Below are positions 1 through 4,719 of a stretch of 7,636 nucleotides of DNA, piece after piece (positions within the stretch are counted from its first letter, which is position 1; each line of letters starts with the position of its first letter). The DNA lies in NCBI GenBank assembly GCA_946479255.1, contig CAMLFK010000244.1, forward strand, positions 1 through 7,636, given 5' to 3'. This DNA is from an uncultured Oxalobacteraceae bacterium. Lineage in GTDB: Bacteria; Pseudomonadota; Gammaproteobacteria; Burkholderiales; Burkholderiaceae. The position numbers and the translations under genes are program-made. Below the pieces are notes generated by a model. It searched no databases. It saw only the letters and a list, made by a program, of their open reading frames with translations, and was not told the origin of the DNA.

Positions 1-107
1 ATGACGCGCTGATCGGACGGCGCGGCAGCGGCTTGCTGGGCGCTGGCGCCCTGGGCGCTCAGCAGGGTCAGCGCCGTCAGGGCGCTGATGTACAGGTGGC
101 GTTTCAT
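1..107 (-). CDS. N-terminus of an exported protein, truncated by the window edge
   Basis: Only the first 35 codons are visible, reading leftwards from ATG at 107 and running off the window with no stop. They encode a clear Sec signal peptide: a basic start (MKRH), a hydrophobic core of about 12 residues (YISALTALTLLS) and an Ala-rich end with a likely cleavage site in GASA|QQ. This is followed by a flexible Gln/Ala/Pro stretch and DQRV. The start is well supported by a strong Shine-Dalgarno sequence, AAGGAG at 113-118, five bases upstream. Its own promoter-like sequence and inverted repeat lie upstream, so it is probably not co-transcribed with the peptidase gene. The mature protein is outside the window and its function cannot be assigned. 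A signal peptide followed by a short low-complexity linker is seen in TonB-dependent receptors and secreted hydrolases alike. Confidence 0.75.
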   Translation of the reverse strand, partial: MKRHLYISALTALTLLSAQGASAQQAAAAPSDQRV

Positions 108-112
108 CTTGT

Positions 113-118
113 CTCCTT
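113..118 (-). promoter_or_regulatory. Strong ribosome binding site of the left-edge gene
   Basis: On the minus strand this reads AAGGAG, five bases before ATG at 107. It is the best-spaced Shine-Dalgarno sequence in the window and fixes the start of the truncated gene. Confidence 0.75.
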
Positions 119-150
119 CGAGCGCGACGATGTGGGATCGCGATCTGTCT

Positions 151-188
151 GTTAATTTTAGTATGATTGCAACTTAACTAAGATTAAC
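151..188 (-). promoter_or_regulatory. AT-rich inverted repeat overlapping a promoter (operator candidate)
   Basis: The plus strand reads GTTAATTTTAGT (151-162), a 14-base spacer (163-176), then ACTAAGATTAAC (177-188). The arms are reverse complements at 11 of 12 positions. On the minus strand the left arm contains TAAAAT (155-160), a -10 box one base from consensus. Transcription would start near 148, giving a leader of about 40 bases for the gene starting at 107. No good TTGACA-like -35 box lies at the right distance, which suits a promoter that depends on an activator. A perfect 10-base palindrome, GATCGCGATC (136-145), sits just downstream. The symmetry and promoter overlap are seen directly; the role as a regulator binding site is inferred. 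Confidence 0.5.
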
Positions 189-322
189 GTACTCGGGGAG
201 CGTGCGGCAAGCTTTTCCCGCATGCGCCGCGCCCGACACCTTTCATGAACAATGTGCAAGGACGCGGCGGCCGTCGCGAACAGCTGAGCCGCCGGTGGAG
301 GCCGGTTGTGCTATCGCCGACT

Positions 323-2371
323 CTAGCGTTTCAAGTGCTGATCGAGCCAGCTATTAACGGTCTTATGCCACATCACCGAATTGAGCGGCTTGAGCACCCA
401 GTGATTCTCGTCCGGGAACACCAGCAGCTTGCTGTCGACGCCATGGCGCTGCAGCGCGGTGAAGGTGCCCAGCGCCTGGGTGGTCGGCACGCGGTAGTCC
501 AGGTCGCCCTGGATCACCAGCATCGGCGTCTTCCAGTTCTTCACGTGCAGGACCGGATTGAAGCGCTCATGCACCACTGGCGAGGCCAGGTAAGTACCCT
601 TGTTTTCCCACTCGGTGAACCACAGCTCTTCGGTGGCGTAGGCCATGCCGCGCGTGTCGAACACGCCGTCGTGATTGACCAGGCAGCGGAAACCGTCCGG
701 CCAGTTCCCGGCGATCCAGTTGATCATGAAGCCGCCATAGGACGCGCCCAGCGCGCAGCTGCGCTCGCGGTCCAGCCATGGGAACTTCTTGACCGCCGCG
801 TCCAGGCCTTTTTGCAGGTCTTCCAACGGTGCCCCACCCCAGTCGCCGCTGATCGAGTCCGTAAAGGCCTGGCCGTAGCCGGTCGAGCCGTGGAAGTCGA
901 TGAACACGGCGGCGTAGCCGGCGCCCGCGTAGGTCTGCGGGTTCCAGCGGTAGCTCCACGAGTTGCCGAAGCTTCCCTGCGGGCCGCCGTGGATCAGGAA
1001 GGCGATCGGGTACTTGGCACCTTCGGTGGCGTTCCATGGCTTCATGACGAAGCCGTGCACCGTCTCGCCCTTCGCGCCGGTGAAGGAGAACTGTTCGTAC
1101 TGGCCGAACTTGACGTCCTTGAGCAGCTCTTCGTTATTGCGGGTCAGCTGGGTGGCGGCGCCGCCGGCCACTTTGGTGCGGTGCAGCTGCGCTCCGGAAG
1201 CCAGGTTGGTTTGCGCCATGACGACGGTGTCGCCGCGCGAGTCGAAGCCGATGACCGCGCCCGGTCCGCTGACCGGCGCCACCTTGCCGCTGGCCGCGTT
1301 GATGGCGAACAGGCGGTGCTGGCCCACGTCGTCGGCCACTGCCAGCACGGTCTTGCCGTCGCTGCTCCAGCGGTATTCGGCAATGGAGCGGTCCCAGGCA
1401 TCGGCCACCACGCGCTTGGCGCCGCTGGCCACATCCATCATCACCAGGCGGAAGCGGTCGGCTTCAAAGCCCGGGCGGCGCATGGCCAGCCAGGCCAGCG
1501 TTTTGCCATCCGGGGAAAACGATGGCTTGGCATCCCAGGCCGCATTGTCGGCGGTGAGCTTGCGCGGGGTGCCGCCAGTGGCCGGCACCTGATAGATATC
1601 GAAATTGGTGGACCAGGCTTCGGTCTTGCCGGCGATGCGCACGGAAAAGACCACGTTCTTGCCGTCGGGGCTGAACTGGTAGTCGGCGTTGTCGCCGAAG
1701 GGCCTGGAGGAGACGTCGCCATCTAGCATGCCGGTCAGGCTGACCGGAGCCGCGCTGACCTTGCCGCTGGCATCGACCGGGGCCGAGTACAGCACCGAAT
1801 TGCGGCCGTCCTTCCAGCTGTCCCAGTGGCGCACCAGCAGGCGGTCGTAGACCTGGCCGGAAGATTTGCCCTTCTGGTCCAGGCGGGCCTTGGTGCAGGC
1901 CAGGTCGGCGCAGTCGCGAAATACCGACATGCTCAGCAGCAGGCGGTCGCCGGCCGGCGACAGGCGGAAGTTGTCGACGTCCACCGGCAGGTCGGTGACC
2001 TTGGCCGCTTCGCCGCCGGACAGCGGCAGGCGCCAGACCTGCGACGAGCCGCCGCGCGAGGACAGGAAGAAGACGGCGTCGCCGGAAGGCGACCATTCGG
2101 GATCGGTACTGTTGGCGGTACTTTGGGTCAGGCGCACCGGGGCGGCCTTGGGGGAACGCAGGTCGAGCATCCACAGCTGGGTATTGCCGCGGTTTTTCTC
2201 CAGGTCGGTCGAGCGCACCGTGTAGACCACGCGGCTGCCGTCGGGAGCAATGGCCGGACTGCCGACGCGCTCCATGCGCACCAGGTCGTCGACCGTAAAG
2301 CCGCGCGGGGCGGCGAGGACACTGCCGGCAGCCAGGGTGGCGGCGCCGAACATCATCAGACGTGACATCAT
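323..2371 (-). CDS. Secreted S9 family serine peptidase (S9C, DPP5-like dipeptidyl/acylaminoacyl peptidase)
   Basis: Predicted envelope-located prolyl-oligopeptidase-family serine peptidase that trims short peptides. The usual length is about 650-700 residues; this one has 682. A signal peptide (MSRLMM, hydrophobic core, SVLA|APRG) is followed by a beta-propeller of TolB/PD40-like repeats (for example FSPDGK and WSPSGD motifs) to about residue 420. A C-terminal alpha/beta hydrolase follows. Visible active-site elements are HGGP near residues 461-464 (oxyanion region), the nucleophile in GASYGG (Ser544), Asp625 in GDLDYRVP and His657 in DENHW, so the triad is intact. A DCADLAC segment and the following RLLVRHWDSWKDG region resemble DPP5-type S9C enzymes. 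I chose ATG at 2371 because GGAG (2381-2384) lies nine bases before it. An in-frame ATG at 2380 directly abuts that GGAG and is less likely; it would add three residues. The exact substrate is not readable from sequence. Confidence 0.93.
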   Translation of the reverse strand: MMSRLMMFGAATLAAGSVLAAPRGFTVDDLVRMERVGSPAIAPDGSRVVYTVRSTDLEKNRGNTQLWMLDLRSPKAAPVRLTQSTANSTDPEWSPSGDAVFFLSSRGGSSQVWRLPLSGGEAAKVTDLPVDVDNFRLSPAGDRLLLSMSVFRDCADLACTKARLDQKGKSSGQVYDRLLVRHWDSWKDGRNSVLYSAPVDASGKVSAAPVSLTGMLDGDVSSRPFGDNADYQFSPDGKNVVFSVRIAGKTEAWSTNFDIYQVPATGGTPRKLTADNAAWDAKPSFSPDGKTLAWLAMRRPGFEADRFRLVMMDVASGAKRVVADAWDRSIAEYRWSSDGKTVLAVADDVGQHRLFAINAASGKVAPVSGPGAVIGFDSRGDTVVMAQTNLASGAQLHRTKVAGGAATQLTRNNEELLKDVKFGQYEQFSFTGAKGETVHGFVMKPWNATEGAKYPIAFLIHGGPQGSFGNSWSYRWNPQTYAGAGYAAVFIDFHGSTGYGQAFTDSISGDWGGAPLEDLQKGLDAAVKKFPWLDRERSCALGASYGGFMINWIAGNWPDGFRCLVNHDGVFDTRGMAYATEELWFTEWENKGTYLASPVVHERFNPVLHVKNWKTPMLVIQGDLDYRVPTTQALGTFTALQRHGVDSKLLVFPDENHWVLKPLNSVMWHKTVNSWLDQHLKR

Positions 2372-2380
2372 TAAAATCAT

Positions 2381-2384
2381 CTCC
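2381..2384 (-). promoter_or_regulatory. Ribosome binding site deciding the peptidase start
   Basis: Minus strand GGAG directly touches the ATG at 2380 (zero spacing) but is nine bases from the in-frame ATG at 2371, so it favours the second start. Confidence 0.55.
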
Positions 2385-2389
2385 GAGTT

Positions 2390-2411
2390 AAAAGGGCGCG
2401 TGGTACGCGCC
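2390..2411 (-). terminator. Hairpin plus TTTT in the peptidase leader (attenuator-like)
   Basis: On the minus strand GGCGCGT, loop ACC, ACGCGCC form a perfect 7-bp GC-rich stem (2395-2411). One C and then TTTT (2393-2390) follow. This is the shape of a short intrinsic terminator, but it sits between the predicted promoter and the ribosome binding site of the peptidase gene, not behind a gene. The T tract is short, so termination would be partial at best. It could instead be an mRNA-stabilising 5' hairpin. The structure is seen; the function is inferred. Confidence 0.4.
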
Positions 2412-2423
2412 GCTTAAGCCGAG

Positions 2424-2432
2424 ATGATAGCA
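2424..2432 (-). promoter_or_regulatory. Extended -10 promoter of the peptidase gene
   Basis: On the minus strand TGC is followed directly by TATCAT, an extended -10 element with one mismatch to TATAAT. No convincing -35 box is present, as is usual for extended -10 promoters. The predicted start near 2417 gives a leader of about 45 bases that contains the palindrome GCTTAAGC (2412-2419) and the GC hairpin at 2395-2411. Confidence 0.4.
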
Positions 2433-2438
2433 AACCAG

Positions 2439-2538
2439 CATCATCCCGCCGCGAACGCAGGGATGATGGATAGCCACTTGGATCGCCGGCTTCCGCTTGC
2501 GGCGCATGCCTACCATGCCCACCCGCGAAAGCGGCGAT
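2439..2538. repeat. Cluster of degenerate palindromic intergenic repeats
   Basis: Three related imperfect palindromes lie close together. The first has perfect 9-bp arms, CATCATCCC (2439-2447) and GGGATGATG (2460-2468), around GCCGCGAACGCA. The second, ATCGCCGGCTTCCGC (2482-2496), is the inverse of the third, GCGAAAGCGGCGAT (2525-2538), apart from one substitution and one inserted base. All share a core of the form CCCGCGAAnGCGGGGAT, and the second is preceded by CCACTTGGATC. That pattern resembles short REP-like repeats common between genes in beta-proteobacteria (recognised from memory, not searched). The cluster lies upstream of the predicted peptidase promoter. Confidence 0.55.
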
Positions 2539-2783
2539 GAGGGATTTGATAATGACGTTTTTCACGGACCAAAGCTGCTGGTGACCGCTTCGGTGGTGGC
2601 TAAGAATGCGCTTTTTTGCGGCACGGCCTGGTCAGCCGTGGTCCCTCCGCAAGCGCCGAGCTATGCGGCGGCTACAAGCCCAAGGAATGAGGCTGCGAAT
2701 TTTTTGGCAGTCAACGTAGTGCGCGCAACAATACATACAGAATCACGGACTTGATCGGTCAATACTCAGAGTTCACAAAATGC

Positions 2784-3278
2784 TCAGCTTATGCGTTTCT
2801 TTTTCTTTGGCGCGAGCATAGTTCCGGTGCAATTTGGCATACCACAGCGGCATTCGAACTGCTTCTTGACCTTGGCCGTGTGGCGCTCTTCGTATTCGAG
2901 CGCGTAGTTGTAGTAGAGCTCTTCGCCGCGTTCGATATCTTGCAGGGCGAAGATGTAGACCCTGCCCTGATCTTCCTCGGCTTCGCAATTTGGCTCGCAC
3001 GCGTGGTTGATGAAACGCGAGTCGTTGCCGCCGCTGCCGCCATCGATCACCTGGCCGTCGTTGAGCGAAAAGAAAAAGGTATGGTTGACCGGACCGCCGC
3101 TTTTCTCTGCGCGAATGGCCGATTCCTCGGCCGTGATGCGCTCGCCGGTGTACTCCTCGATGCGGTCGCCGGCGTGGATCTTGCGGCGCGCGAACACGCC
3201 GTTGCCGTGAATGGGGGAGCGCCGCACGATGTAGCAAGGCAGCGGGGTCGATGGTTTTTTGGCGGGTGTGGAGGTCAT
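2784..3278 (-). CDS. Small SET-domain protein lysine methyltransferase with post-SET zinc motif
   Basis: A 164-residue, almost minimal SET protein, predicted to transfer methyl groups from S-adenosylmethionine to lysines of an unknown cytoplasmic protein. Family hallmarks are in order: IHGNGVFA (residues 23-30, the GxG cofactor motif), EYTGERI (42-48), RFINHACEPNC (88-98, the NHxCxPN pseudoknot motif), GEELYYNY (118-125) and a post-SET motif CRCGMPNC (143-150, CxCx4C). That motif together with Cys94 can build the usual zinc site. No other domain is attached, and the C-terminus is very basic (KKKKRIS). It follows the efflux lipoprotein gene by 46 bases. ATG at 3278 has no Shine-Dalgarno sequence but has a -10 box six bases upstream. 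Two longer in-frame starts exist: TTG at 3314 behind a perfect AAGGAG, and GTG at 3347 overlapping the upstream gene. Function is certain at domain level only. Confidence 0.88.
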   Translation of the reverse strand: MTSTPAKKPSTPLPCYIVRRSPIHGNGVFARRKIHAGDRIEEYTGERITAEESAIRAEKSGGPVNHTFFFSLNDGQVIDGGSGGNDSRFINHACEPNCEAEEDQGRVYIFALQDIERGEELYYNYALEYEERHTAKVKKQFECRCGMPNCTGTMLAPKKKKRIS

Positions 3279-3284
3279 GCGGCT

Positions 3285-3314
3285 ATTGTAGATTTTTTTC
3301 GCGCGGCGCGACAA
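3285..3314 (-). promoter_or_regulatory. Promoter-like sequence giving a leaderless SET mRNA
   Basis: On the minus strand TTGTCG (3314-3309) is followed by an 18-base spacer and TACAAT (3290-3285), one base from the -10 consensus. Only six bases separate TACAAT from ATG at 3278, so transcription would begin at or next to the A of the start codon. This suggests the SET gene can be expressed apart from the efflux operon. The sequence match is seen; activity is inferred. Confidence 0.45.
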
Positions 3315-3320
3315 GCCGAT

Positions 3321-3326
3321 CTCCTT
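3321..3326 (-). promoter_or_regulatory. AAGGAG ribosome binding site overlapping the efflux lipoprotein stop
   Basis: Minus strand AAGGAG shares its first two bases with the TAA stop (3327-3325) of the upstream gene. It is six bases from an in-frame TTG at 3314. If used, it would add 12 residues (MSRRAKKIYNSR) to the SET protein and couple its translation to the efflux genes. Confidence 0.45.
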
Positions 3327-4719
3327 AATGCGCGCTCCATCCGCCACCCAGTGCCTGGATCAATGCCACCGCCGTGGTCTGGCGGTCGCTTTGCGCCTGC
3401 ACCAGCGCGCGCCGCGCCGACAGCGCGGTGGCCTGGGCCTGCACCACTTCGGTATAGCTCACCTGCCCTGCCTTGTAGCGGTTCAGAAACTGCTGCTCGA
3501 CCTGGTCGGCGGCAGCCGATGCCTGCTGGCGCAAGCTCTGCTGCCGTGCCAGCACACTGGTCGCGGCCAGCTGGTTCTCGACGTCGCCGAAGGCATCCAG
3601 CACGGTCTGGCGGTAGCGCGCCGCCGCCAGCTGCTGGGCCGCCTCGGCTCCGGCTACATTGGCGCGGGTAGCGCCGGCATTAAATATAGTCTGTGCGGCG
3701 GACAGGCCAAACGACCAGACCGCGTTCGATACGCTGAACAGGTCGGCCACGCGGCTGCCGCCGGTGCCGTAGGCGGCCGACAGGCCAAGGTTCGGATAGT
3801 AGGCCGAGCGGGCCACGCCGATCTGCGCATTGGCCGCCGCCACGCGCCGTTCCGCGGCGGCGATGTCGGGGCGGCGCTGCAGCAAGGCGCTCGGCAGGAC
3901 CTGGGGCACCTCCGGCACGTCGACCCGCCACGGCGCAACGGCCAGCGAGAACTCAGCCGGCGCTTTGCCGAGCAGGATGGCGATCGCATGCTCGAACTGC
4001 GCACGCTGCAGCTTGAGATTGAGTTCCTCGATGCGCGCATTGGCCAGCTGGGTGTCGGCTTGCAGCACGTCGGACTTGGCCGTGATGCCGGCGTTAAAGC
4101 GGTTGCGGGTGATCTGGGCCACCCGCTCGTAGCCCTCGATGGTCTCCATCAGCAGCGTGCGCTGGGCGTCCAGCTGGCGCACCACAAAATAGTTGGCGGC
4201 CAGTTCGCCCTGGGCCGACAGGCGGGCCGAGGCCAGGTCGGCCGCGCTGGCTTCCGCGTTGGCGGCCGCGCCGCTCACGCCGGAACGCAGGCGGCCCCAG
4301 ACATCCGGCTCCCAGCTGGCGCCCAGGTTGAGCCGGTAACCGGTCTGCGCGCCGTTGCCGCCCTCGCGCTGGCCCGAGCCGTCCAGCACCACGCTGGGGA
4401 ACAGCGAAGCGCGGCGCTCCTGCACCAGCGCGCGCGCCTGCGCATAGGCCGCCACCGCCGCCGCCACGTTCTGGTTCGATACCTCGACCTGGCTGGCCAG
4501 CTGGTTCAGGGCCGGGTCGTTGAACAGGGTCCACCATGGGCCACGGTCGAGCGTGTCGGCCGGGGCAGCGGGCGACCAGCCTTCGATTTCCTTGAAGGCG
4601 GCGGGCTGCGGCGTGCTTGGCACTTCGTAAGCCGGGCCGACGGCGCAGCCGGCCAGCGCCAGCGGTGCCAGCAGAATCAGGTGTTTGAATTGCATAGAGG
4701 TTCTCGGGTCTCTTTTCAT
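3325..4719 (-). CDS. NodT/OprM-type outer membrane efflux lipoprotein (RND outer membrane factor)
   Basis: Outer-membrane channel of a tripartite RND efflux system; trimers of this family form a barrel and periplasmic tunnel. The 464 residues match the usual 450-500. A lipoprotein signal ends in the lipobox LALAGC (Cys25), followed by the family-typical GPAYEVP and a PWWTLFNDPALNQL block (61-74). Two outer-membrane efflux repeats follow. Signatures are WEPDVWGR (136-143), RFNAGITAKSDVLQADTQLA (207-226) and, at the start of the second repeat, LLQRRPDIAAAERRVAAANA (279-298). The ATG overlaps the pump stop (ATGA), a sign of translational coupling. An alternative ATG at 4695 gives a more standard lipoprotein signal (MQFKHLILLAP), with Cys at position 17. 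It almost certainly works with the pump encoded just upstream. Confidence 0.93.
   Translation of the reverse strand: MKRDPRTSMQFKHLILLAPLALAGCAVGPAYEVPSTPQPAAFKEIEGWSPAAPADTLDRGPWWTLFNDPALNQLASQVEVSNQNVAAAVAAYAQARALVQERRASLFPSVVLDGSGQREGGNGAQTGYRLNLGASWEPDVWGRLRSGVSGAAANAEASAADLASARLSAQGELAANYFVVRQLDAQRTLLMETIEGYERVAQITRNRFNAGITAKSDVLQADTQLANARIEELNLKLQRAQFEHAIAILLGKAPAEFSLAVAPWRVDVPEVPQVLPSALLQRRPDIAAAERRVAAANAQIGVARSAYYPNLGLSAAYGTGGSRVADLFSVSNAVWSFGLSAAQTIFNAGATRANVAGAEAAQQLAAARYRQTVLDAFGDVENQLAATSVLARQQSLRQQASAAADQVEQQFLNRYKAGQVSYTEVVQAQATALSARRALVQAQSDRQTTAVALIQALGGGWSAH

Larger units (their letters stand above)
2412..2783. other. Non-coding stretch between the SET gene and the peptidase gene
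   Basis: Its left part holds the peptidase promoter and the palindromic repeats. From about 2541 to 2783 I see no gene: reading frames are short, have no ribosome binding site and resemble no known family, and base composition is more AT-rich than the genes. Two plain hairpins are visible: CACGGC/GCCGTG (2622-2640, 7-base loop) and CGCCG/CGGCG near 2655-2671. A T run lies at 2700-2705 on the plus strand. No convincing terminator follows the SET gene stop at 2784. Confidence 0.6.

Noticed and set aside
265..294. Hairpin CGGCGGC/GCCGCCG downstream of the peptidase stop
   Set aside because: It has a 7-bp stem, but the loop is 16 bases and no T tract follows on the minus strand, so it is not a convincing terminator.
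245..1726. Long open frame of 493 codons on the plus strand
   Set aside because: It lies wholly antisense to the S9 peptidase gene, whose motifs and triad are intact. Long antisense frames are expected in GC-rich DNA, and the translation resembles no protein family.
2377..2565. 62-codon minus-strand frame just upstream of the peptidase
   Set aside because: It runs through the repeats, the predicted promoter and the leader hairpin. Its residues reflect the palindromes, not a protein.
2497..2754. 85-codon plus-strand frame in the intergenic region
   Set aside because: It starts inside the palindromic repeat cluster, has no ribosome binding site and shows no recognisable family. It is treated as chance.
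2751..2762. TTGATCGGTCAA resembling an FNR/CRP-type site
   Set aside because: The half sites are too close: the FNR pattern is TTGAT-N4-ATCAA. It also lies downstream of the SET gene, not at a promoter.
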